DNA from: Cutaneotrichosporon cavernicola
Lineage: Eukaryota > Basidiomycota > Tremellomycetes > Trichosporonales > Trichosporonaceae
DNA: 64,000 nt
Assembly (NCBI RefSeq): GCF_030864355.1
Contig: NC_083397.1
Location: forward strand, 2,542,001 to 2,606,000
Direction of reading: 5' to 3'
A program made the position numbers and the translations under genes. Position 1 is the first letter of the stretch; each line of letters begins with the position of its first letter. Positions 22,688-32,457 of this stretch are shown piece by piece. The notes beneath the pieces were generated by a model, which was given only the letters and a program-made list of their open reading frames with translations, had not been told where the DNA came from and ran no database searches.

Positions 22688-24456
22688 TTAGTCGCTCTCC
22701 TCGTCGTCGGTCGGCACCATGAGCCCCGCGAGGTCGTCCTCGCTGTCGCCACCTGGCGTCTCGGCAATGGTCGAGATGCGAGGCGCGTACGGCGTTTCAG
22801 CGACCAAGGCGGGGCCGTGCCGCCGCGCCACAGGAGTCTCCGCCACGAGCGCAGGTGCGCGCGGCGTCTCTCCGACGTAGGGCGAGCGGTCGATTCGGTT
22901 GGCAATGGGCGTCTCAGCAACATAGGAGCGCACGCTGCGTTCGGCCGACGACGGCTCCTCGCGGATCGGGGTTGGGTGGTGTACCGCGCGGCGGAACGGG
23001 TTGGCCTTGACCGGCGTGGCTGAAACGAAAGTCTCGGACTGGGCTTTGGCCAGACTCCGAGCCTGCGACTGGGATTGTGACTGCGACGTGGTTCGCGAGA
23101 GGGCGCGTGACAGCGCAGGCATAGACGACTGTGATCTCGCTAAGCTGCGGCCCATGAGCCCGCCATTCGTATCCCGCACCGGCTCTGGAGCCTTGGCTTC
23201 CCGTCGCGTGGCCATCGAGTTGGCGCGCTTGAGCTTGGGAAGCGGGCGCGCTTGGAACTGCCGCGCACGTTTCGGCTCAGGTTCAAGGTCAAGGTCGAGC
23301 AGTGAGCGCTGCGGTGAAGCAGCAGATGTGCGCGAGCTGCTCCGGCCCATTGCCATGGATGTGGGTCCGGATGCGGTGGAGGAAAGTGACGAGCGCCGTG
23401 GTAGGCGGTGCGTAACTTCTGGCTTGCGCCGCTTCTTCTGTGGCACGAGTTCTGGGGGAATCTCCTTTCCAAAGACCTTGATGTGGAAAGCAGTGAGGAA
23501 TGCGGCCTCGCGCGGGAGGAAGGTCGTCAGTACGGCCCAAAACGCCATGACTGCACTGGCTGGCCCACTGTCGGCGCGAGCCTTGCCCTTTCCCCCTTCG
23601 ATGTCTAGCTCGCTCATCGCCAACCACACGCTGATGCGGTCCGTGAGGTGCACGAGGGCAGCGTCCGTGTCCTCGGTCGGAGACAGTGATTCCTTCTTCC
23701 GTTTCTGCTTGGGCTCCATGGACTCGGGTCGCGCCGCGCGGTACATGAGGAGGAGGATGAGCTGGAGCATAACTCTGACGCACGTCAGCCAAGTCAACTG
23801 ATTGTACCTACTCGCGCATCTCGAACTCCTGACTCAGTGTGCGCTGGGCTAGTCCACGGGCGCCATCAACAACGACCCGCGAGTTCGCGCGTAGCCCGAC
23901 GCCCGCCTCGAGGACGCCCCGTTCCATGTTCTCCAGAGCGGCAGCGATGACAGCAGTGTCGATCCGCGCCTTCCCCGCTAGTGTGTTGCCACTTGAGAGC
24001 AAGGCCGACACGACTGGTGCGAGCGTGCGTCGATGCCGTTCCTCGGTCGCCATGAGGGGAACGATCAGGCCTTGAGCGACGCTGGCAAATCCATCGTTCA
24101 CAGCTGCGCGCTGCAAGTCGGCCACCAGTCCCGCGAGCGGCGCGAGCATCTGACGTCAGCTTGCATGGGATGCGGAATTGCTTACCTCGCCTAGGTACAC
24201 TGCCTCATAGTAGCGGCGCGTGACGTAGGATTGTAGCGTCTCGTCGGGGGCCGCACTTGGCCCGCTGGTGTCAGCTTTGTATCTCCTCGGTATCTTACGC
24301 GACGGCGAATGGCCATGGGGTAGTAGCCGCCTTGGCGTTGGTGGGGAGTTGGATGGGACACGTGAGGTCCAGGAGGAAGGGAAGTGGGGCGAGAGGGAAC
24401 GCGGGTGGCGCGGGCGGCGCTAGCGGCGGGGGCGGTGACATGAGCATTGTGCCCAT
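22688..24456 (-). CDS. Possible Sld3-like replication initiation factor
   Basis: Four exons (introns 24265-24298, 24150-24185 and 23775-23811) give 553 aa. There is a Pro-rich N terminus, then a helical region (about residues 60-330) with EFEMREVMLQLILLLMYRAA and HLTDRISVWLAM. This pattern reminds me of the Cdc45-binding region of fungal Sld3, where a conserved RE-x-x-LQ-x-LLLL helix occurs. A basic, Ser-rich disordered tail follows. The tail contains five (V/I)(A/G)ETP motifs (Thr at about 480, 495, 505, 519 and 531), most followed by a basic residue within four positions, as in CDK sites. The C terminus is acidic. CDK sites in a Sld3 tail would bind BRCT repeats of Dpb11. The family call is tentative; the gene structure is firmer. 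Confidence 0.55.
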
Positions 24457-25096
24457 GGATGGGCCGCGTGTTCCCTTCTAGACGCTAGATGGATCGTGGT
24501 GCGGAGATGCGGGGCTGATAAGATGGGCTGGCAGTGTATGATTGTTGTTTTTGCCGCGTTGTTATGGTGAGTGAGTGATTGATTACGTTTCCCGCGGAGG
24601 GTATTTCCTAGGAATCCGCGGGTTTGCGGAATCCCGTCAACTGGCAGCCATACGAGTCAAGTCTCGTTACGAGGTGTTGTTTATCCGTAATCCTAAATTA
24701 TCTCACTTGAATGCTAATGTGTTAATCTGTCTCCGCTAATCCAGTTGTGATTGTTGATGACCCGGTGCCTGGCCGGCCAAGTGCCGAATGGGCCCCACGT
24801 TAGACCACTTTAGATGGGTGGAGAGAAGGTGGCCGGCACTTTGAAACGACGTCACATGTTGCGGAGTTGAGGTTGAAATGGTCGGAATCGTCAACCCGGG
24901 GAGGTCGTCAACCCATCATCCCTCAATCTCAGGCGCGCTTAGTTACAGCTGCGTCACGTCGCCGCGGAATACATCAATCATCACCTTCATTCACATCAGT
25001 ATCGCAATATCTCTACACCCAACTAGTCCGTCTCCGACCGCTATTCTCATTCTCAGTCACCAGCAACATCATATATAACTACCCCAACAGCCCATC
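24457..25096. promoter_or_regulatory. Divergent intergenic region
   Basis: 640 bases shared upstream of the Sld3-like gene (leftward) and the ALDH gene (rightward). The 150 bases before the ALDH start are C/A/T-rich with few G, as in leaders of highly expressed fungal genes. A TATATAA-like string at 25070-25078 is only about 20 bases from the ATG, too close to act as an ordinary TATA box. The short palindromic TGGCCGGCC lies near 24770. Confidence 0.45.
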
Positions 25097-26806
25097 ATGT
25101 CCTTCCAAGCAATCAAGCACCTCCGCACCCATCTAGCCCGTACTCCTTTCAACATGCCCGCCGCCGTCCTTTCCCAGCACACTGCGCTGTCCGCCGCAAA
25201 GGCACAGCTCTCCACCGGTGGCGTCCGCGCTCTCTCCAGCCGCGCCTCCCAGGTCCTCAAGGCTGCCGGCCTCCCCACCGACGGCTCCACCATCCCCGGT
25301 GTCTACGACGGCACTTGGGGTGGCTCGGGTGAGATCATCGAGACTCTCTGCCCCGCTACCGGCGAGATGATCGGCCGTGTCCAGACCGCCACCCCCGAGG
25401 AGACCCGCGCCGCCATTGCCAAGTCTGTCGAGGCTGGCCGCGCCGTCCGTGCCCTGCCCGGGCCCAAGCGTGGCGAGATCATGCGCAAGGTCCGCGTCGC
25501 CCTCAACGACAAGATCAACGAGATCGGTGACCTCATTTCGCTCGAGATGGGCAAGATCAAGAGCGAGGGCAAGGGCGAGGTCCAGGAGTTTGTTGACATC
25601 TGCGACCACGCTGTCGGCCTCTCCCGTTCCATCCAGGGCCGTGTCCTCCCCTCGGAGCGCGAGGACCACGTCATCTACGAGATCCCCAACCCCCTCGGCA
25701 CTGTCGGTATCCTCTCGGCCTTCAACTTCCCTGTCGCCGTCTACGGCTGGAACTTTGCCATCGCCTTTGTCGCCGGTAACTCTACCATCTGGAAGCCCTC
25801 TCCCACCACCCCCCTCTGCGCCATCGCCGTCACCCAGATCGTCCAGAAGGTCCTCGAGGAGAACGGCCTCCCCGGCGCCGCTGCCTCGCTCGTCACTGGT
25901 GACATTGACGTCGGCAAGAACCTCGTCGCCTCCCCCTCGCTCCCCCTCATCTCGTTCACTGGCTCCGAGCGCGTCGGCCGTGAGGTCGGCAAGAACGTCC
26001 AGGAGCGCTTCGGCAAGACCATCCTCGAGCTCGGCGGCAACAACTGTGTGATCGTTGACAAGGACGCCGACCTCTCGCAGGCTCTCCAGGGTGTTCTCTT
26101 CGCTGCCGTCGGCACTGCCGGCCAGCGCTGCACCTCTACCCGCCGTCTCCTCCTCCACAAGGACATTGCCAAGCCCTTCCTCGAGAAGTTCCTCCAGTTC
26201 TACGACTCGCACAAGCCCGAGACCACCCTCGCCATGGGCGACCCCCTCAACCCCGAGACCCTCATCGGTCCCCTCCACTCGCCCGTCTCGGTCGCCAACT
26301 ACGAGAAGGCCATCGAGGGTGTCCTCGCCCGTGGCGGTGAGCTCCTCACCAAGCGCTCTGGCCGCATGGCCGCCCCCGCCAACTGGGACGAGGCTACCGG
26401 CGGCAACTGGGTCTGGCCGGTTGTCATGCGCCCCAAGCAGGACGACCCCTGCTGGCAGGAGGAGGTCTTCGCGCCCGTCCTCTACGTGGCCGAGTTCGAG
26501 ACCCTCGAGGACGCTATCCGCCTCAACAACTCTGTTCCTCAGGGCCTCTCGTCGTCGCTCTTCACCAAGGACCTCCAGTCCATGGGCAAGTGGCTCGGCC
26601 CCGAGGGCTCGGACTGCGGCATCGTCAACGTCAACGTCGGCACTTCGGGCGCTGAGATCGGCGCTGCCTTCGGCGGCAACAAGTCGACCGGCTGGGGCCG
26701 CGAGTCGGGCGGTGACGCCTGGAAGCAGTACGTCCGCTGGAGCGCCGCAACTGTCAACTACGGCTCCAAGCTCCCCCTCGCTCAGGGTGTCAGCTTCGGC
26801 TTCTAA
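25097..26806 (+). CDS. ALDH7A1: Aldehyde dehydrogenase, ALDH7 type
   Basis: NAD-dependent aldehyde dehydrogenase, most like the ALDH7 (antiquitin, alpha-aminoadipic semialdehyde dehydrogenase) group. One exon, 569 aa. The N terminus, rich in Arg, Ser and Ala without acidic residues to about residue 60, suits a mitochondrial presequence. A second in-frame ATG at 25154 could make a shorter form. The catalytic glutamate is in KTILELGGNN and the catalytic cysteine in TAGQRCTSTRR. IPNPLGTVGILSAFNFPVAVYGWN is the ALDH7-style NAD-site lead. Codons are almost uniformly C- or G-ending, more than in neighbouring genes, which points to high expression. In fungi the likely role is lysine catabolism or aldehyde detoxification; this is inferred from the family. 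Confidence 0.93.
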   Translation: MSFQAIKHLRTHLARTPFNMPAAVLSQHTALSAAKAQLSTGGVRALSSRASQVLKAAGLPTDGSTIPGVYDGTWGGSGEIIETLCPATGEMIGRVQTATPEETRAAIAKSVEAGRAVRALPGPKRGEIMRKVRVALNDKINEIGDLISLEMGKIKSEGKGEVQEFVDICDHAVGLSRSIQGRVLPSEREDHVIYEIPNPLGTVGILSAFNFPVAVYGWNFAIAFVAGNSTIWKPSPTTPLCAIAVTQIVQKVLEENGLPGAAASLVTGDIDVGKNLVASPSLPLISFTGSERVGREVGKNVQERFGKTILELGGNNCVIVDKDADLSQALQGVLFAAVGTAGQRCTSTRRLLLHKDIAKPFLEKFLQFYDSHKPETTLAMGDPLNPETLIGPLHSPVSVANYEKAIEGVLARGGELLTKRSGRMAAPANWDEATGGNWVWPVVMRPKQDDPCWQEEVFAPVLYVAEFETLEDAIRLNNSVPQGLSSSLFTKDLQSMGKWLGPEGSDCGIVNVNVGTSGAEIGAAFGGNKSTGWGRESGGDAWKQYVRWSAATVNYGSKLPLAQGVSFGF

Positions 26807-27733
26807 GCATCCTTTAGTCTTGGACGCCGTGGACGCCTTGGATAGAGTGTATTACGTAGCAGCACAGTAACATTATCATCACATGTACGGGTTTTGGATC
26901 GACCGGGCAAGTGAGCGCGAGAGGGGTTGGGAGGAGTGCCACAGACTGACGACGGCTGGGACCATTCGCCGCCAATGATGGATTGTGACAACAGCAAGTG
27001 AGCAGTCCCGACAACGGAATACTTTGGGTTTGCAACCTAAACCGCGTAACAACCCAGCTCCGCAGCATCCCAGAAGGAGGAGAGAACAACGTCACTCTCC
27101 AGTACTTTCTCAGTACCTCGGCGATCAAGGAATGTTCTCACCCCTGGTCTCCATGTGTCACCTCAGCAACGCTCCACGGATACAGGCCCACCCCCACTCT
27201 ACACTGTGCAATGCAATTAGTTGAAATGCATCACGCAGACACTCCGGTCGCGGATTGCTGATGACAGATTCCAGTGGCGTGGGCAGAGGGCTGCTGAATC
27301 CCCGGATTCGGATTCGAGTCTCCGGGTTTACGATCCGCGCAGACAGAACCGTGTAAGCGCAGATACTGCTTATCTCCATCGCATGTGCCTCTGGATCAGA
27401 ATTGATCGATAACGGGGGCACAAAGAGATGGCAAGGGCGGCCTGTTGGCAATTGTTACCAGAGGTCAGGTTGGAGCAGCGTCTGTGACAGTGTCTGGCAT
27501 CAGCAGAGAAACACCACGTGCGGTCGCATGGCCAGTTCCAGTTGCGGCCGTGTAGTCCCTCTATCGCAACAGTATCAAGATCTAGTGTGGCATAAAGTAG
27601 GATTAAAGGCCAAAGAGCGCCGTGTAACAAAAAACATGTCCGTCCGCTCGCGCAGCTGCGCGCGCCAGCGCCCACCCCTCCCCCCAAGCCGCAGCCCAAG
27701 CAAACTAACACCCATGGCCGGCACGCGGTGCGT
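26807..27733. other. Intergenic stretch between convergent genes
   Basis: 927 bases between the convergent 3' ends of ALDH and the epimerase. The composition is mixed with no run of low complexity. Short open frames only; no tRNA fold found. Confidence 0.45.
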
Positions 27734-29087
27734 TTAGGCAGCGTTGGCGGTGGTGGTGGGCTCGTACCCGTTGGGGTTCTTGGTCTGGAAGTTCCAGAGG
27801 TCGCGGCACATCTCTGGGAGGTCACGCTTGGCGAGGAAGCCCAGCTCCTTCTCGGCGAGCGCGGGGTCGGCCGTGAGGTCCGGGACATCGCCCATGCGGC
27901 GGCCGACAATCTCGTACTTGTAATCAAAGCCGGTGGCCTTGCGCATCGCCTCGATCATGGTGAGGACAGACTGGCCCTTGCCACGGCCGAGGTTAAAGGC
28001 GCGGAAGTAGCCGTCGGTGCGGGGGTCGCACTTGTCAAAGATGTTGGGCTGGTCGGCAGGCACAGCGATGGCGTCCAGCGAAAGCACGTGGCCCTGTGCC
28101 AAATCCATGATGTGCAGGTAGTCACGCACACACGTGCCGTCCGGCGAACCGGGGTAGTCGTTGCCAAAGACCTGGAGGTCCGACTTCTCGCGTCCGACAG
28201 CCATCTGCGCAAGCAGGGGGAGAAGGTTTCCGGGCTTACCGCGCGGCTCCTCGCCGAGCTTGCCGGAGGGGTGAGCACCAGCGGGGCTGATGTCAGCAAC
28301 TGATACACTTTCCAGGGCACTCAATTGCGGCCGGAGATCCTTTGAATCAAAAGGCACGGGTACTCACTTGAAGTAGCGGACCGAGACGGCCTTAAGTGGC
28401 TCCTTGCGAGGCTCCTCCATTGTGCCGGAGCGGCACACGTCCTGGATCACGTCCTCGACCATGGCCTTTGTCCGTCCGTACGCAGACTCGGCGTGCACAC
28501 GCGACGTTTCGGGAATGGGAATGACCTCCGGAGTGCCGTACACGGTGGCCGACGAGGAAAAGACAAACGAGTTGCAACCGTACTTGGCCATGGACTGGGG
28601 TCAGCTTGGGACTAGGCCTATATCGAGCTCACCTGGAGGAGCGACACGGAGCCGCCGACGTTGACCTGGTAGTACGAGAGGGGGAGCTCGCTGGACTCGC
28701 CGACCGCCTTGAGGGCAGCGAGGTGAACAACGCCCCAGATCCCGCCGTCCGCCTTGTACTGCTCAAAGACGGCGTCGATCTCGGCAGGGTTGCGCATGTC
28801 GGCCTTGTGGAAGATGGGCTGGGGTGCGTTGGGGCTGCTGTCAGCTCGACTTGACTATCGGGACCTTACCCCATCTCGTCGCGAGCAATCTCGGCGCAGC
28901 GGTTCACGGCCTCGGGGAACGCATTGTGACAGTTGTCAATGACGATGGGAAGGTAGCGCCCAGAGAGGAGAAGGGAGAGGACGACATGCGAGCCAATGTA
29001 CCCGAGTCCACCGGTCACGAGCACGCGCTGGGATCAGCGGGACAGCGAGGATCGGCGTACCTTGAGCTGAGTGTTGTTGGAAGACAT
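27734..29087 (-). CDS. GAL10: UDP-glucose 4-epimerase
   Basis: Interconverts UDP-glucose and UDP-galactose with bound NAD, for galactose use and for galactose-containing glycans. Five exons (introns 29028-29060, 28835-28869, 28595-28632 and 28287-28367) give 388 aa. The Rossmann motif GGLGYIGS begins at G15. The catalytic set is S143 in SSSATVYG, Y167 and K171 in [18 protein letters not shown] and [14 protein letters not shown] are standard epimerase blocks. It is the short, single-function form: no aldose 1-epimerase domain follows, unlike Saccharomyces Gal10. It is divergent from RLI1 across 1 kb. Confidence 0.96.
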
Positions 29088-30107
29088 GTCTGTGTAAAAA
29101 TGTACGGGTTGATTGGATGTAAACAAAATCGAGGGGACCAAAAGGTCAAGTTGTCAAGTGGTCTAGAGGAGTGGAGTAAGAGTGGAGGGGCACAAGGGTT
29201 GGACCGATTGATCGGGACTGTTCGCAGAAATTATTTTGGAACAAAGGTGGCGGAGGTGTGTGCGATGAGTTGAACAATGCACTGATCGCTAGGCGGCGTA
29301 CCGTGTCCTTTATAGTGTAGATGTGGCGCGGCGTGGGTGTAGCCTAGTTGATAAAATTCTGTTCGTGGATATGAGATGGGTTGATAGTGATGGCGATGAC
29401 CTGTTCTGATTCCCGTTCGTGTCTGAAGATCACGGGAATGTCTTGTCTACCTTTGCAATCCATCCATCCATGTACATCCATTCTATTGACCCCACCATTA
29501 CAACATTCCCGTTCGGTATCTTGCCCCACCCTTGTGCCTCTCTCTCGGCCCCTTTTGCTTTCTGCCCCCTGCCTTCTGCCTTCTGCCTTCTGCCCCAGCT
29601 GCCCCAGCTTCCCCATTCTCGGGCTACAACGGCGCTCTCTGCCTGCCATTTGTCTCTTCCACTTGTGGTCCGCCCCGGACTCGGGCCGTTTCTGCCGACC
29701 CAATGACCCGGATACAGGGAGGGTGAGATAAAGATATTCAGGTAGTGATAGAGTGGGTGGAGTAAAGGCTCAAACTCCGTGTCTCGGCGAGTGCCACAAA
29801 TCTTGTCAAAGTGATTGGCTCAAGTGCCTGGCTTTGGTTTTGAAGGTTTATACGTAATGCCATCCAAGTTTCGATCAAGTAATTTTGCTCCCGCGTTGAC
29901 AATGTCCAAAGATCTTTGTTCAACTAACAACTAGTTAGTAAGAGAGATAGTGTCACTCGTCTACGTCCACCACTTCATTTGGCCACCCAACTTGCATCTC
30001 AAAAGGCTCTGCACATTCAACGATAATTCAACGCGACTGCAAGCTCACATTCGGCACTCCGAGGTCCCCCTTGTCCTTTCTCTTATTACTCAGAATCAAG
30101 CTACGCA
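29088..30107. promoter_or_regulatory. Divergent intergenic region
   Basis: 1.0 kb between the epimerase and RLI1 start codons; both promoters must lie here. It holds a pyrimidine-rich stretch at 29450-29650, including about four copies of the 7-mer TTCTGCC near 29571-29595. AT-richer sequence lies at 29820-30000. The last 100 bases before RLI1 look like a CA/T-rich leader. Confidence 0.45.
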
Positions 30108-32115
30108 ATGTCTGACAGGCTCACGCGTGTTGCCATCGTCTCGGACGACAAGGTGCGTTGTTGCCATTGTCGTCGCGTGTCTCGCACGCGCCACCGGCTT
30201 CTACCTTCCTCATCGCCACCCAGTATCGGAACCACGCTGACCTCCAGTGCAAGCCCAAGAAATGGTACGCGATCGTGGCGGGCTTCGGCCACGCGCCATG
30301 CCCTCCACATTCCAGCTTGCTAATGACAGTCGCCAGGAGTGCAAGCGCTCGTGCCCCGTGGTCAAGATGGGCAAGCTGTGTATCGAGGTGACGCCCGCCG
30401 ACAAGAAGGCCTTCATCTCCGAGGAGCTGTGTATCGGTTGCGGTATCTGCGTCAAGAAGTGCCCATTTGAGGCCATCTCGATTCTCAACCTCCCAACCAA
30501 CTTGAGCACGCACGTCACCCACCGCTACGCCGCCAACGCGTTCAAGCTCCACCGTCTGCCTACGCCCCGCCCCGGTCAGGTCCTCGGTCTCGTCGGCACC
30601 AACGGTATCGGCAAGTCGACGGCGCTCAAGGTGCTCTCGGGCAAGCTCAAGCCCAACCTCGGCCGTTACGATGACCCTCCCGAGTGGACCGAGATCATCA
30701 AGTATTTCCGTGGCTCGGACCTGCAGAACTTCTTCACCAAGGTGCTTGAGGATGACATCAAGGCCGTTACCAAGCCGCAGTATGTCGACCAGATCCCGCG
30801 CTCCATCAAGGTCCCCAACATGACCGTTGGCAAGATGTTCGACAGGCAGTCGGAGATGGACAACCGTAATCAGCTTGAGGAGGACCTCGAGCTCAAGCAC
30901 CTTCAGGCGCGTGAGGTGTCGCAGCTCTCGGGTGGAGAGCTCCAGCGTTTCGCAATCGCCATCGCTTCGGTTAGAAAGGCCGACGTGTACATGTTCGACG
31001 AGCCTTCGTCGTACCTCGACATTCGTCAGCGTCTCGCCGCCGCGCGTGTGATCCGTGGCCTTGTCCAGCCCAAGAACTACATCATTGTCGTCGAGCACGA
31101 CCTTTCCACCCTCGACTACCTCTCCGACTTTATCTGCGTCTTCTACGGTGTCCCTGGTGTCTACGGTGTTGTTACCCTCCCTTACTCGGTGCGCGAGGGC
31201 ATCAACATCTTCCTGGACGGTATGATTCCCACGGAGAACATGCGCTTCCGTGAGGAGTCGCTCACGTTCCGCATCGCCGAGACGGCTGACGAGAACTTGG
31301 CGCCCAACGTCCGCACTCTTACCTACCCCAACATGACCAAGACGCTCGGCGACTTCAAGCTGCACGTCAAGTCGGGCCAGTTCTCTGACTCGGAGATCAT
31401 TGTTCTCCTCGGCGAGAACGGTATGGGCAAGACGACGCTCGTCCAGCTCCTCGGCGGCAAGCTCAAGCCCGACAACGAGGCTGACCAGGTCTCGCTCCGT
31501 GTCTCGATGAAGCCCCAGACGAGTGAGTTTCTTGATCCCAAAGGAAAACTAACCCCAGTTTCGCCCAAGTTCCCCGGCTCGGTGCGCATGCTCCTGCTCA
31601 AGCGTATCAAGGCCATGTTCATGCACCCCCAGTTCAACTCGGACGTCATCAAGCCCATGAACCTCGAGGGCATCATCGACCAGGACGTGCAGACGCTCTC
31701 GGGTGGTGAGCTGCAGCGTGTCGCCATCTGTCTCGTGCTCGGTGTGCCCGCCGACGTGCTCCTTATCGACGAGCCCTCTGCCTACCTCGACTCGGAGCAG
31801 CGTATTCACGCGTCCAAGGTCATCAAGAAGTTTGTCATGTCATCGAAGCGTACCGCCTTCATTGTCGAGCACGACTTTATCATGGCCACCTACCTCGCCG
31901 ACAAGGTCATTGTCTTCGAGGGTTCGCCGGGTAAGGAGTCGTGGGCTGGCGAGCCCGAGGGTCTCCTCACCGGTATGAACAAGTTCCTCAAGTCGCTCGA
32001 CATTACCTTCCGAAGGGACCCCACAAACTATCGCCCGCGTATTAACAAGAACCACTCGGTGCTCGACCACGAGCAGAAGTCGTCGGGCAACTACTTCTTC
32101 GTCGAGTCCGACTAA
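30108..32115 (+). CDS. RLI1: ABCE1/Rli1 ribosome-recycling ATPase
   Basis: Essential soluble ABC ATPase that splits ribosomes after termination and acts in initiation. 603 aa, as in yeast (608). Introns 30153-30247, 30265-30329 and 31523-31558. Exon 2 is only 17 nt (30248-30264) and encodes the conserved CKPKK segment of the first Fe-S site. The Fe-S domain has C16, C21, C25 and C29, then C55-x2-C58-x2-C61-x3-C65-P. Walker A motifs are GTNGIGKST (110-118) and GENGMGKTT. The signatures are [12 protein letters not shown] and [12 protein letters not shown], with Walker B/D-loop [10 protein letters not shown] and [10 protein letters not shown]. The third intron is 36 nt and stop-free; removing it restores KPQTISPKFPG as in relatives. 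Confidence 0.97.
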
Positions 32116-32457
32116 GGTCCTCCCACCCTCACCTGTTGGCATTAGAAGGCGCATGCGCGTGCGGGGCTGCTAGAGCGGGCCGTCGCCACGGGTGGCGCGG
32201 TAAAGCCTCGCCGCGCTTAATCTTAGATACCCGTGTCCGTGTGTAGCATGCAGCATTGAGCATATGAATCACGCCGCAGAGGTGCCACCAGGAAAAAAGT
32301 TGCCAGTGTCATAAATGATTGCAATCTATGTCTGTCTACTCATGTAATAGAGAATGGAACTGCACTGCAGCGATAGCCTCAACGCCAGCGTCGGGTGGGG
32401 TACGTGTTTCGCAACTTTAGGACGAAGTATCGCTCCGCCTCAGGCCTGCTTGGCACG
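32116..32457. other. Intergenic region between convergent genes
   Basis: 342 bases between the stops of RLI1 and the Pro-rich gene. They should hold both 3' ends. GCATGCGCGTGCGGGGC near 32150 can fold back on itself. No gene seen. Confidence 0.45.

Noticed and set aside
25070..25078. TATATAA as TATA box of the ALDH gene
   Set aside because: It is about 20 bases from the ATG, which leaves no room for a normal start site and leader.
25133..26278. 381-codon antisense frame over the ALDH gene
   Set aside because: Same codon-bias effect; Glu/Gly/Asp/Val-rich translation without any family resemblance.
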